From contig CM050450.1 of assembly GCA_027563935.2 (NCBI GenBank), positions 11,515,957 through 11,579,956 on the forward strand: a DNA stretch of 64,000 nt, given 5' to 3'. The notes below the pieces were generated by a model, which saw only the letters and a program-made list of their open reading frames with translations, was not told the origin of the DNA and did not search any database. This document shows positions 49,901 to 63,200 of the stretch, in pieces. A program made the position numbers and the translations under genes. Source of the DNA: Costus lasius (lineage: Eukaryota; Streptophyta; Magnoliopsida; Zingiberales; Costaceae). Within the stretch, counting starts at the first letter, position 1, and every line of letters starts with the position of its first letter.

Positions 49901-52900
49901 TGACGCAATGGAAGTTAATTGAATGTAAGGGTCTAACTCCATTTGTTGTACCTCCTCTCACACTAGCATTCCCTGACAACAGGGATCATCATCCTACTTG
50001 AAATGTTACATTTATCGTTTATCATACACAAAACACATAACATGGACTAATCAATTTAATTGCATATGCTGGAGAAGTCAAACAGTCATCTCCAGATCTA
50101 TTTGAGGATTCTTAGAACATGGGGCACCATCAGAAGCTGGTCAAATTGACAACTTTGTAGGTTTTGTAAGCCGAAAGTATAAGAAAGTCCACGTGAAAAT
50201 AACTCTACCTACAAAAAAAAACGCAGATTTGTTAAAAAAGAAATAGAAAACAACAGTCTTCAAATTTTGGTCAAAGGTGATCAAATTTATTGTTTCCTTA
50301 GAAAATAAAAGCAGATAAAACATTTGATAGAATTCCATATTCATCTACACATAAACCTGTTTCAAGATTTTTACAGGCTGCATCAAGGAGATAATCACAT
50401 TTCACCTCAAATATGCTTATAATCTCATTGGTTTTTTTAATATCTGGAACTGACTGTGGTGTGCTTCAACTGCCTAAGTACCTTATATTTGGCAGAAGCT
50501 AAATTGAACGAATCTTGATTGCTTCAATGAGAAACAAAGAACCACAAAAATAATGAGGATAGAAATTGCATTATCTCATGCGAAATGTACCTTATCTAGA
50601 AAATTAATTGCTCAAGGAAAAATGCAGGTCTATCCTAATTTTTAGATCACACAAGCTTTTATTCAACCATTCTACAATCAACAATTTTCATTTTACTGTC
50701 TTACCTCATTAGGGTCTGTAAGACCGCCTTTGTAGAAAGAATGAGAAGCAGCTCCACCAGAAGCCAAATAATCCATCTCTGTTGTCCGTATTTGTATCTC
50801 CATAAGTGGTCTAATCCTTCCTTTTTCACTAACGTCAACAGCCACATGCAAACTTCTATAGCCATTTTTCTTAGGACTAGCTATATAGTCCTTTGTCCTA
50901 CTGGGCACTTCTCTCCACAGAGTTTGAATAATTTCATGTGTCCGATAACAAGCTCTTATACCCCTCTCCAACATTGCATCACCTGGTCTAGGATTCAAGA
51001 TTACCCTCAAACCCAAGATATCATTTACTTCTTCTGGTTTGCGCCCATCCTTTAGTAGTTTCTTCATAGTGCTGAAGCGGCTTTTATATCGACTTTGAAT
51101 TGAGATGCTATCCACCATCATTTCCAACTTAGTGTCAGCCTTAAGTGCCTGCAATAACTGCGCCTTGTACACTGTTAATAAGGGATTAAGTTCTGGCGCA
51201 TAACTTTTCAACCATGCATCAACATACAGGTAGGAATAAGGAAACAAATATTGGAAGGAAAGGTCCTCTAACTCCAGTGACAATACACCTGTTCCAACTG
51301 CATGGGCAAGAGGAGCATATATCTTTAAAACCTCTAGAGACTTGATTTGCTGGTGGAATCTTGGGAGATAATCAAGATGCCTCATCGTATCAAGCTTGAC
51401 AGCAAGTTCCAGAATCACAGCGCGGATGTCGTAGAATGTTAAACAGTATCTTCTCAGGGCATTGGCAGTATCATCATCCAAGATCTCAAATCTAGATTGA
51501 ATTTGACTTAGGCGCATGCTTTCATGCAATAAATGAGCAGTGCTTGTACTGATTTGACTCTTCACTTCATGATAGGTGATAGCGCCTGCTTCCAGAGCTT
51601 CTCTCAGCATGCCAGCAGATATAACTTCTGCATCCATCTACAATCCATCAATAGTTGTTAGCTTCAAGGTTTTGAATAACCGTTGGTACTGGTGTACCAG
51701 TATATACTGAATCGATACTGACCATACTGGCGTTACAATGTGTTGGTATTTATACATTTACATATGTATATATATACGAATCCAGTACCAGCTTGGTCCA
51801 TGTGTTGGTACCAAACTGAACCAAAAAGTATGTTAATATATAGTACATTTACATATTCTTATCTCAGTTTACGTTCACTAATCTTGCTACATGAAGAGAG
51901 CACAAAAATAATGGATAACAAGTCATAACAGAGTTATCTATCTGAGAAAGCAAAATTAGTACCAAAGTTTTAAAGACAATGGAGAATCACATAGGTTCTT
52001 AATCACATTGCAAGGATAGAAACCAAAATGTTCCACCAATCCAAGTGTTTCGATGAAAATCTCAACATGTGCATCGAACAAATTGGCCTCGCTAGCTGTT
52101 AATGACAATGTGATACATGTTTCCAGCTTCACATAAATAACTGCAGTTCACATTTTTAATCATGATAACAAAATTTCTAAGTTCACTGTAACACTGATAA
52201 AAGCACAGGCGATGGTAACCCGCGCAGAAACATCTATTCCATTCGTGAAACTAGAAGAAGACGAATTCTTATAACTAGGGAGAATCAGGGAACGAATCGA
52301 AATCCTTCAAATAGTCAAAGACCTCAACTAGACCTGTCAACTATGCGGATCAATTACCTCGGAGGGTAGATTTTAAGTATTCTTAAGATTCAATTAATCA
52401 ACTTACTTTTTGAACCTAACAAGTTCATTTTACTCCTTAGTCACCCAAGCACATGTTCGCACCTGGAGATCAGCAAGAAGGCAAGCAACAGAAAGAGCAC
52501 GGGAGAGCGGCGGTCGCCCGTCAGGAGCGATCGGCAGAGCCTGGAGTAGAGGAATTGATAGCTTCAAAGCCTTGAAGAGCAGCCGAGAAGAGGAAGTGGT
52601 GGAGAGCTCGCAGCCCATCCTCCCCACGAGCTCGTTAAAAGCGCCCACCAGCTCCGCCACCATCTTCCCCCCAGGCTGCTCCACCATCGGAGGGCTGGTG
52701 AGAGGGTCCACAGCAGCGGATACCGACGAGGGGGAGGAGGCGGCGGAGACGAGGATCCTCGGAGTGAGGTCACAAGAGGCGGGAAGGGAGTGGACAAGAT
52801 TTCGTTTATGGAAGCGGGCGTTGGGGATCCTAGAATGGGAGAGATCAGGGCGGCGGCGGAGGAGGGAATGATGGTGCTGGTGGTGCGGAATGGAATAGGC

Positions 52901-52906
52901 GGCCAT
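46918..52906 (-). CDS. CRSH: Calcium-activated RelA/SpoT homologue, chloroplast (p)ppGpp synthetase
   Basis: Plastid (p)ppGpp synthetase with calcium-binding EF-hands, 600 residues. Exons (gene order): 52463-52906, 50705-51637, 47410-47697, 46918-47055, all in phase. The N-terminus (MAAYSIPHHQHHHSLLRRRP...) is basic and Ser/Pro-rich, like a chloroplast transit peptide. The hydrolase-like region (about 160-300) lacks the HD dyad of active ppGpp hydrolases. The synthetase domain (about 330-435) shows YKSRFSTMKK, NDILGLRVI, KKNGYRSLHVAV and MEIQIRT. Two canonical EF-hand loops follow: DKNGDGRISIEE (503-514) and DSNCDGSLSSEE (537-548). The C-terminus is NTGLIQVYRKELGDKLSVN. Family knowledge says calcium stimulates (p)ppGpp synthesis in this class. 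Both EF loops keep all liganding positions here. Confidence 0.96.
47698..50704. other. CRSH intron 2 (3.0 kb)
   Basis: The intron lies between the synthetase exon and the EF-hand exon. It is AT-rich, with no intact frame and no recognised transposon. A small exon-like minus-strand block near 48,438-48,465 has both splice dinucleotides, but the coding sequence reads through correctly without it. Confidence 0.55.
51638..52462. other. CRSH intron 1 with dispersed repeat copy D
   Basis: Intron of 825 bp. Its distal part (about 51664-51850) is a copy of the GGTACC-type repeat family, opening caaggttttgaat with ggtactggtgtaccag palindromes and ctggtgtaccag/ccagtaccagc repeats. The remainder is ordinary AT-rich intron. 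Confidence 0.6.
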
Positions 52907-54223
52907 GGCGGAGGACGGCGGCAGTTCCGCTCCATTGGAGGGTAATTGTCGGTCACTTGTATGTGGTGGAGTGGCTTCGGTTTGCTTCGGTTCGTTTCTG
53001 TGGTCGGAAGCAAGCCCGCACGATGGACGGCTGTGATGTAATTAAATACTAACACGCTATTTATGTGTACGGGTGCGTGCGTAGGGGTAAGCATAATTCG
53101 GTATTTATCGAATTTATCGATCAGTAAATTAGTAAATTAGTAAATTAGTAAATTAGTAAATTAGTAAATCAATTCAATAATTTTGGTATCGGTAATCGGT
53201 TCGGTATATAAATTTTGGTTATTCGGTTTTCGGTTTCGGTAACCGTAGATTATATATATATATATTTATTTTTTTATTTTATTAGTTTAATAATTAGTTT
53301 AGTTTATTATTTCAATATTCCAATCTTAGATTTCAATTTTAATATATTATTTTGATAATTGACCATAATTATTTTAAAAATATAAATATCAATGATAAAT
53401 TATTTATTTTTAATTTATATATCTATAAGTATTTAAGATAAAAATTAATCAAATAGCAAATTCGGTAATTTGATAATTTATCAAATTTACCGAATTTACC
53501 AATTAGTAAATCGATAAATTACCGATCGGTAAATTTCTTATTCAGTTCAGTATCAGTTTTCAATATTTCAGTTTTCAGTAAGTTAATTTTCGGTAATTCG
53601 ATAATCGGTAATTCGGTAAATACCGAATACTCACCCCTATGCCTGTGTTCACGATTTAGGTAATCAAAAGATATATAAATAAATTATTTGATAATTTTGA
53701 TAATTTATTGAAATTACTAATTTATCATTGATAAATTTTAACTTAATAATATTGGATAATTTTCTGAATCAGTTTAGTTAAAAAAGTTTCATAATTTTAG
53801 TAATCATGATCAACTATTATTCAACCCTATTTTTTCAAAAAACCCTATTTTTTCTCTAACTATAAATATATTGTTTTTTTAATATGATTAATTATTAATC
53901 TTCAAAGCATTGTTATATAATCACTTAACATTCAAAATATATATTTTAAATTTATAATATATATATATATATAGTTAACCTATAATATATTTAGTCATGC
54001 TGTATCCATGCCTCCCAAATCCCAATTAAACCCAGAAGATATCCGCCCAACCACGGTGGGCCCATTTGCCATGTACTCTTAAACCTCTCTCTTCACCACC
54101 GTTCATCAACAATTCAACACCTCGTCCAGCCGCCCCAGCCGCTGCCCCCCCCGCCATGACCATCGCTAGATTCTCCAGCTCCTTTGGTTGTCGCTTTCTC
54201 TGAGATTTTCTCCGTCTCCCGCC
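52907..54223. promoter_or_regulatory. Divergent promoter region of CRSH and ribosomal protein L3
   Basis: The two genes start head to head 1,317 bp apart. The CRSH side (52,907-53,080) and L3 side (54,000-54,223) are GC-rich. In between are a hAT-like MITE (53082-53639) and AT-rich sequence with a short TA microsatellite near 53,957-53,973. No core promoter motif can be assigned with confidence. Confidence 0.5.
53082..53639. mobile_element. hAT-like MITE (TAGGGGTRAGCA termini)
   Basis: Element of 558 bp. The left end taggggtaagcataattcgg and the reverse complement of the right end, taggggtgagtattcggt, form terminal inverted repeats extending into cggtatttatcgaat / cggtatttaccgaat. Flanks tgcgtgcg (53074-53081) and tgcctgtg (53640-53647) agree at 6 of 8 positions, consistent with a decayed 8-bp target duplication. 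The interior is AT-rich, with many cggtaat/attaccg motifs and a 10-bp tandem array (agtaaattag, about five copies, 53125-53168). Confidence 0.75.
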
Positions 54224-57200
54224 ATGTCCGCCGCCTCCAGAGGCCTCCTCTCTCGCTTTCGACTACTCTCCTTCAGCTCTGGACTCGAGACGCCCTTCCG
54301 CCGGAGCTTCTGTGCACTACCTCTCGTTAGTGATGCTGAGATCGAGCCCGGCGTTAGGATCATTGAAGCCAAGCCTGGGGTTATGATCCCCAATTCGAGA
54401 AGGACCGGGGCGATTGCGGTCAAGTGCGGGATGTCGGCGCTCTGGGACAAATGGGGCGCGAGGATTCCGATCACTGTGCTTTGGTTGGACGATAACATTG
54501 TTTCCCAGGTGAAGACAGCTGAGAAGGAGGGGATATTTTCTCTCCAGGTGCGTTGATCGGCGCAAACATGTCGAGTTTTGGTCCTCACTTGCTTTGCCAA
54601 GATCTGATATTTTTTTAATGCCTTCTCTGTCATATTAGGGATTTGTGAAAAAAATGTAGCCATATTTTCAGTTTCTTCTTTTGCTAGTAAATACGAACTT
54701 TCCATTAATTTCGTGAACTCATAACATCAGAGACGTCTTGGTTGAATGTGTCATGAATCTTGAGTTACACTTTCTTTGTTGGTAGTTAGATTGGCGCTGG
54801 ACAGAAGAAGGAGAAACATCTGACCAAGGCCGAAGTGGGGCACTTCAGAGCTCAAGGGGTTCCTATGAAGAGGAAGCTGAAAGAATTTCCAGTTACAGAG
54901 GATGCTCTTCTTCCAGTTGGAACAGCGATCACAGTCAGGCATTTTGTTCCTGGACAATATGTTGATGTCACGGGCATAACACGGGGTAAAGGTTTTCAGG
55001 TATAGGGTTATTTTTTTCCTTCTCACATGTTTGAACGGTTGGCCGTTCTAAACTTCGCAAAATGGTATACTATTCTTTTTCTAATTTTTAGTTCAATAAA
55101 ATGAGACATTATCATCTAGGAAGAACATTTTTACCTGTTCTTAATGCTTCCTTGTTTCTTCTTATTTACCGTCTGCTGTTTCACTTTCACCCCAAAGTAT
55201 AGGAAGTCTCAGACCCTCGTCTCTCTATATTTTCAGTCTCAGAAACTGACTGGAATGAACTGTTTATTGCTACTTATACCCTCAGGAAGATTGAAATCAA
55301 TCCTCAAACCTAAAAGTTGTCTTGGATGTATTTGTACACTCTAAAGCATATTGTGCCGCTAGTGTATGGGTCTTACAATAATGAGACATTGGTAATGCCT
55401 GGAACTATGAATCCTAATCATACTCATGCCTTTAACATCCATTTGGGATAACATATGTGTACTTTTAACAAAGCAGAGATGATTTTCTATGTCCTCATTG
55501 TGGAATACAAGCATTTTCTTGCAAATTTCAATTTGCTACGTTCACTCTTACTTTATTTACATGAAATCGTCCCTAGATAGTTCGTCTTAAAGTATTCTTT
55601 TGTGTAGTTGTGGCTTGAGATGAGAAAAATATTTGTGCTGAGTGTATATGCAAAACAATCAATCTTATTTAACTTAACAGATAAATTTCCTGAACGATTT
55701 TGCACGGATTAAGTTCTAGAGATATTTCACTTAGTGGAATTATTAACATTTACTTGAATCATTTATTGGCATATTATGTAAAACTATTGAAAGGAAACAA
55801 TACTTATCTTTATGCCGTGCTCTTTTTTTTTTTACATAATGCTTTCCTTTGAACTCATGTTTTACTATGAGATTTGTGCATTTGCATATGCCCTGAGCAT
55901 ATCTTCTATTGATAGGGTGGAATGAAGAAATGGGGTTTCTCTGGAATGCCTGCATCCCATGGTGCTTCTTTATCACATCGAAGCATTGGCTCTACTGGTC
56001 AGAGGGATGCTCCTGGGAGGGTATGCATTTATTGTAGAGCTTTATATTTTTCTCATGAGGTTGTGACTTGTGAGACTAAAAATATTCAACTGTGGTTGAT
56101 TTACTATGTTACGCATTGACATTCGTCAGGTTATGCTATTCACACTTTTCCGTTAATTTGCACTGACTGTTTGTCTCATAATAGAATATCTATGATCTGT
56201 CTTTCTGAATATCTAAGCCAACGAACACATATTTCAACATAAGCTCCTCAAAACTAGGCCTGTCCAATCGGGTTGAACCGACCTGAACCGAACCGTTCGG
56301 TTCAACTCGATTTTTTTAGCTAGAAAATGGAAACTAAACCGGCCCAATTGAAAAAAATAATCGGTTTAGTTTCAATCGGTTTTGAACCGAATCTTGGGCA
56401 TAGCTCCTGAAAATCAACATTACCATTATCATTACCAAGAACCGAATCTTGGGCACAGCTCCTGAGATACAACATCACAGCATCAGCATTCACAAATCAT
56501 AAGATTCACAACCTGATACAACATTACCATTATCTACCAAACATTACAACCGAGGGACAACCTGATACGACATTACCATTATCTACCAAACAGGCAAACA
56601 TTACAACCCATAAGATTCACAACCTGATACAACATTACCATTATCTACCAAACATTACAACCGAGGGACAACCTGATACAACATTACCATTATCTACCAA
56701 ACAGGCAAACATTACAACCGAGAGATACAACATTCACAACTCAACATCACAATAACTCCAAAAACAAAATCACATATTACCAAATATTCAAGTCAATATT
56801 ACAAAATATTAAATAGTCAAATAGTGAAATAGATAGCAACTCCAAATTCTAAAATACTTAAATACAACCACAAAGTCTAAAACAAATCACAAATTCTGAA
56901 TCATCTTGTATTAGTGCATACGACATACTGATACAACAAATCACAAAGTAGCTGCTGTCTGGCTGCCTGTTGAACAGTGAACAATGAACCTAAACAAAAC
57001 CAAACACAAATGATTAACATAGGATCATCTCTAGCCAAAAGATTAAAGATAAACACAGGATCATCTATTCATCTCTAATAAAAGTAATAAAAGATAAACA
57101 CAGGATCATCTTACCTTCATAACATCAACTAAACAACTAGTCAACTAATATAAATTAAATATGTTAGTAAATCTATAAAAGTTGTATAAAAAGATATTAT

Positions 57201-60200
57201 GCTAAAACAATTAACAAATACTTGGTTAGTACTACTTACAACCCAAAGTTGAAATACTCGGCTACATTTGCAAATCAATAATTCCTGGTGCAGATTGAAT
57301 TGTTGCAATCACTGTCAATTAGCAAACAAAAGAAAAACATATATTATTATTAATCAAGAATATAAATGAAAATCAATATAAAATAACTAATTTTATACAA
57401 TTATACTTAAAAAAATTTACCTTTTTCTAATGTTTGACCATCTTCTATGTCCTCTTTCACTTCACGATTAGTAGCTCGAATCCAATCTTGACAATAAACT
57501 AAAGCTTCCAAAGGTAATAATGAACTTCTAAATGGAACGAGCACACGACCACTAGTACTAAAAGTTGACTTTGAAGCAATAGTTAAGATAAGAATTGCCA
57601 AGATATCACGAACCATCAAAGATAGAATAGGAAATCTCATAGAATTCACCTTCCACCAACTTAAAATATCAAAACTGGGAGTTGGATTTTCAGCTTCTTC
57701 ATTCAAATATTTATCCGACTCAGATTTTTCTTGAGCCGCAAGAATTTCCTTATGTCTCTTGTATCTTAATTCAGTTTTGGAGAAGACACACTCAGATGAA
57801 CCAACTGAAGCAGATGAACTTGAAGATTGAGAAATATTTGAAGCATCATTAATTTCCATTTTGCTTTTGTACTCATCAAACATCTTAAAAAGAATTGTTT
57901 GCACCCTAATAAATATAGATGAAACTTTGTCTACACCATACATTTCTGCCAATGCAAATTTTAAATAATCCACCTTATATCTTGGATAAAAAATAACTGC
58001 AATAAACAAAAACAAGTTCACTTTATCTAAATTCCCCCAATACTTGTCTCATTTTTGTTTCATTCTTATTGCTATTTCGTGAAACTTGGGTTCAAGATTA
58101 ACATCTTCCACCCATTCATTCAAAGTTGAAGCTATTTGACTAACTTCATTCACATAGAGATTGGAAGTACTTGACAAAGTAGCAGATACATTCAATGTAA
58201 ATTGATAAAAAAGCTTCAACATTGAAACCAAATCTCGCACAACTTTCCAATTAGTTTCAGAAGGTCTACCATGTACATCATTACTATTGAGTTCTATTTC
58301 AAAATGAGGGTCTTCTTCATGAAATCTTTCAAAAGCACTTTCGTATCTTTGTGCTACATCCAACATAGTGTATGTTGAGCTTTACTTTCATTTTTTTCCG
58401 GCGCAACAAATGAGTTAAACATTTGCAACCTTTGTGGAGATTGCTTAATATATCTGATTGCTTCACGAACTCTATCAACTGAAGATTGAGAAATTCTTAA
58501 ACCATCTTGAACAACTAAATTCATGATGTGTGCAACGCATCTTATATGTAAAAAGTCTCTATTAAGTATGACTCCCATATCCCAATTGCTAATCTTTTTC
58601 AAGGAATGAAATAGTTGTGTCATTAGAAGATGCATTATCAACTGTAATTATCATAAGTCTAGAAATACCCCAATCATGTAAGGATTTCTCAATAGCTTTT
58701 CCAATCATTTCTCCTTTATGACTGGTTATTGGAAAAAAATTTAAAACCTTTTTGTGTAATTTCCAATTTAAATCAACAAAATTTCCTTTGATGCACATAT
58801 AGTTAATTCGCTGAATTGATGTCAACGTGTCAGTAGTAATACAAATACATTGACAATTATCTTGTATGAACTTTTTAAGCTTTAATCCCTCATCTACAAA
58901 TATTTCATAACAATCTTGAGAGATTGTTTGCCTCGAAGGAATATGAAAGCGTGGTATGACAACATCACAAAATTCTTTGAAACCTTTACTTTCGATGAAT
59001 TTAAATAGTAATTCATCTATGATTATCATTTGTGTTGGAGTCTTTCTAATAAGATTTTGATCAAATTTCCATATTGACATTGTACTACTTGCACCACTAT
59101 TTAATCTGATCGAAATTTCAGTTTGTGTTTTACCCTTATCAATATGGCCTTGTGCACTCAAATATTTGATACATCTTGTCAAATGAGCTTTAAGTGTGCT
59201 AGTTCCACATGTTTTGCTATCACATAATTTGCATCACAATAATTACACTTTGCCTTTGTAACACCGTCTTTCTCAATTTTGGTAAAGTGATTCCAAACAT
59301 CTGCCCTTGGTTTTATAAGTTTTCTCTTCTTTGAGTTACTTGTCTCACATGTATCTATTTGTTTGGTAATTTCTTTATTTTCCAATGTATCTTTATCAAG
59401 ATTTTGACTTTTAGCCATTTCCTTCAAAGAAAAGTTTAAAATTATCATGGAAATTATACAAGTGTCTCAACTCTCAAGTCTCAATAATACATTAATACCA
59501 TGGTCCATATATACTAATCATTAATCAAGAATAAAGTAACAACTAACAAGTAACAATAAATTATTGATTCAGTTTTTCTGATTCAATGAAAACTAAAGTC
59601 ACAAAACTAGTAAACTATAAAGTGTAAACTTTATGTAAAAAACTAATTTATGTGAATCCTAAATCTGTAATGAGCAGCACCTAAAACACATCTAGCTCAC
59701 GAGCTGCTATCCTATAAAATAGTCGTGTACACATGTATAGTCGAACAAGTGGTGGACTCACATATTATTATTAATACCCAATCGACAACTCGCATATTAT
59801 TCATACATGCAAACCATCAATACACGAAACAGAAAAGCTTAAGCAAAGTAAACCAGGGAAATTTCTTACTGTCAAGAAATCCCTAATTAGGCGAAACACT
59901 ACCATGAATCATTGAACCCTAGAATTCAGAGCTGGGCGTTTTAAACATTCATGATTCATGAGATCAAATTAAGCGGGACTAACCAGTACTCTCAGTCTCT
60001 CTGGCCTTTGTGACTCCGACTCTCTGTTTTTGGAATCTGGAACTTGAAGAGATGCTCGGACAATCAATGATTCTGCGACTAGCGACGACCATTCTGTGAG
60101 CGATCGCCGTCTCGCCATCGTCGATCAATGATTTTGCGGACTGCAGGTGCCAGCCGAGTGCCGATGCCGAGCGACGGAGTGAGAGCGACGAGCGTCTGAG

Positions 60201-63200
60201 TTTTGACAAGTGACGGCGTGAGGCTAGGGCAAAGACCGAAAGAGGAATAAGCGTGACTCGGGAGCCATCCGTGACCGTCCAGTAAAATTGAAGTTGAACG
60301 GTGTTGATTTATATTTTATTCGTATGCATCGTTGCAGTGAATGAGCGAATCGCCGAATCCTCAATCCAATCAATATACACATTATTTCGAGTCGGTTCAA
60401 GTTTGTAGAATTTTTTTATCAAAACCGAAACCGAACCGATAGAAAATTCAACTTTCACAACCCGAACCGAACCTGATCCGTGTTGTGTTAACCTGGACCG
60501 AACCTACAACTAGGTCGGTTCAATTTGTCGGTTTGACCCGACTAATGGACAGCCTTACTCAAAACTCCATATACAAATACAAATATCCATTTTGTTTTGG
60601 AAGACTAGTTCTACAAGTTCTTCAAGAGAAGAATTCTGCCTGGATGTAGCTTTATTCACATTGCTTGCGTATCTAATGGATACAATATGTATATTTTTTT
60701 CACATTAGTTTTGAAATTTGTTAATATTAGAAAATCAGAATAGTCAGTAATGGCATTGTCTTGTCTCTGCTCTTCTAGTTTACCAAAGGTTGCAAAATTA
60801 GGAATTTGATTTCTCTGCTATATTTATGTTTGAAGGACAAAGTTCTCTCTCGTTTGTTACACCTCAAGGCATAATAATGAGATAGACACCACTAGCACTT
60901 GCTTGCATCGCCACCTAGAAATATCCTTGGCCAATGTTACAAGTGCAGATACATGGACAGGCAATCTACTTGCTTTATATGTGGAGTTAGCTATATACCA
61001 AACAGAACCAATGATGATCTATTTGTTGATCATGAATGCTTTGATTTGGTTGATTATTTACTAATTTGGTCTTTATGAGCTTTTACTTGAAATGAGGATC
61101 ATATATTTGATCACCCTCAAAGTTGAATTATATCATGATGTATGATATCCAGTCTTCTAGAATTCTAGACAAGGAATCAAAAATCGTTCCATACTAGGTG
61201 GTTTGTACTGGTCTGAGCAGAGACCTATACACGAATATGCAGCGTAGTGGAACAAGCAGAGAAGAAGAGAAGAGGAGAAGAGGGGGAGGAGAGAAGGAAG
61301 TGGCCACTTGTGTGCTTTGTCTGATGGAGCGGAGAGGAACAAGCAGACAGTGAAGAAGAAGAGGAGAGGAGAGGAGGAGAAGAGGAAGAGAGATCTGCTG
61401 CCACTTCGTGCCCTTATGTGTCATTACTAGGCTAGTATGTACGGTCACTGGTCTTACCTCCAGAAAGGAATTTTAGAAGTTAATTTAGAATATGTATCTA
61501 GTTATATCTTGAAGGATCATGGTGAGCCCATCTGAATTCTCACTGCATTGAGATGAAAGAACATTGTTGTGAACTTAGATTATTCATTGTCAAGATAACT
61601 TATGAATTATCATTTTTCTTTTATTTGGAAAATTTTCATTGAATCTAAGTAAACATAACATAATTATCTGAATTACTCAAAATTGTGCTAGCCGATATGT
61701 ACTGGGTGTATCAATTTATAGTATGCTATATTATATTATAAATAAATAATTATGATATTGGTAGCATAACTTGATGTACAAGAGGTCTGAGGACTAGGTT
61801 ATACTTGATCTAGTAATGGATCGATATTTTAAATCTTGGTCCAAAGCATTTGCACATATATCATAACTTATGGGATGATCTTAAGCTTATGGAGATTCCT
61901 TGGTTCATTTTCCATGGTTTGAAGAGGACAGCAGATCAAACATTGTTTTGCAAGTGATCATCTCTTAGCTTTCGATCTCAAACGCTAAAACTTCATTCTC
62001 AAAACCATTTTGTTAGGTGTTGGATTGCTCATGTTAGTCGTTAGGCATGCGCATCTTATCTTGACCATCTTCTAGAGTCATGGGTTTGCCCAAATGACAT
62101 TTTGGTTATCAACATTGCATACTCATGAAAACTGTGTTAGGCATCATTGATCCTTGTCATTGCTTTGACTTGTTGGTGCTTTGTTATTTGGGTCAAGGAA
62201 TAAAAAACCATACCGGACTAAACGATATTGGTCCGGCGACTCACCGGTCCCAGAACAGCCGTTGGAGCATGGCTCGTGGGCGGATGGTAGAGGGAGGCAG
62301 CGGGTGGCTTTTTGCCCACTGCCGCCTGGTTTGCCAGTACAGTATCGGTACCGTACCAGTCCGGCGACTCATCAGACCGAGTCGCCAGATCGGTTTTTCA
62401 ATCCTTAATTTGGGTGGTGGACCTGGTGGTATTTAAGACGAGTGCTGCGTGGTACTTGACACAGTGGTAGTTTTCCTTCATTTTACCATAATACCTTTAT
62501 GGTAAAGGACATTAGTCTTTTCAACGAAGATTATGATCTGTATATTAATTTTTTTTCTTGATTATGTGTGCTAATTTCTACATTGGTTTTTTCAAATTGA
62601 AAATTTTTTATTTGTTACATTCATAATACATACATTTATACACACAAATAGGGAACAAATAAAAATTCATTTCGTATCACTTGATACGAGCAGTACATAT
62701 CAGCCTAACTATGGACAATTGGACATACCGATGAATTAAGTTTGTATATAAAAAAAAATGATATCGACTACTACCAACTGGTATTGTGGGTACTACCGGT
62801 AGATATCATTTCGGTTCGAGCATGGATCAATACCATGTCTCATACTATTTTTTTAAACCTTGATCTGAACTCGAAACCTAATGTTCAAATAGGTGTTTAA
62901 AGGAAAGAAAATGCCCGGACGAATGGGTGGAAAGCAATGCACGGTACAGAATGTATGGGTATACAAAATAGATCCCGTCAGAAACGTGATGTGGGTGAGA
63001 GGTCAGGTAAGCTTATTGGCTCTTTAATATGAACGCCAACCGTGCTAGTTTTCTTGTCATAATCTCCTATGCAGGAGTCTTACAATTGATGCTGCAGATT
63101 CCAGGCGCTGAAGGAAGCTTCGTTTTCATCAAAGATGCTGTGTACAAGAAACCAGACATATCTTTGCTACCATTTCCAACCCATTTCATCCCTGAAGGTG

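Larger units (their letters stand above)
56255..60557 (-). mobile_element. hAT transposon, nearly full length, 4,303 bp
   Basis: Flanked by a perfect 8-bp target duplication CTCAAAAC (56247-56254 and 60558-60565), diagnostic of the hAT superfamily. Left terminus TAGGCCTGTCCA and right terminus (reverse complement) TAAGGCTGTCCA form short imperfect inverted repeats. Subterminal regions are dense in gaaccga/tcggttc motifs. It carries a decayed transposase on the minus strand. It sits in intron 3 of the L3 gene in antisense orientation. Confidence 0.93.
60558..62892. other. Remainder of L3 intron 3 with three dispersed repeats
   Basis: Host intron sequence resumes after the hAT element. It holds three repeat copies of the GGTACC-type family (61165-61475, 62195-62410, 62640-62870). 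The rest is AT-rich with no gene recognised. The acceptor for exon 4 lies at 62891-62892. Confidence 0.65.
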
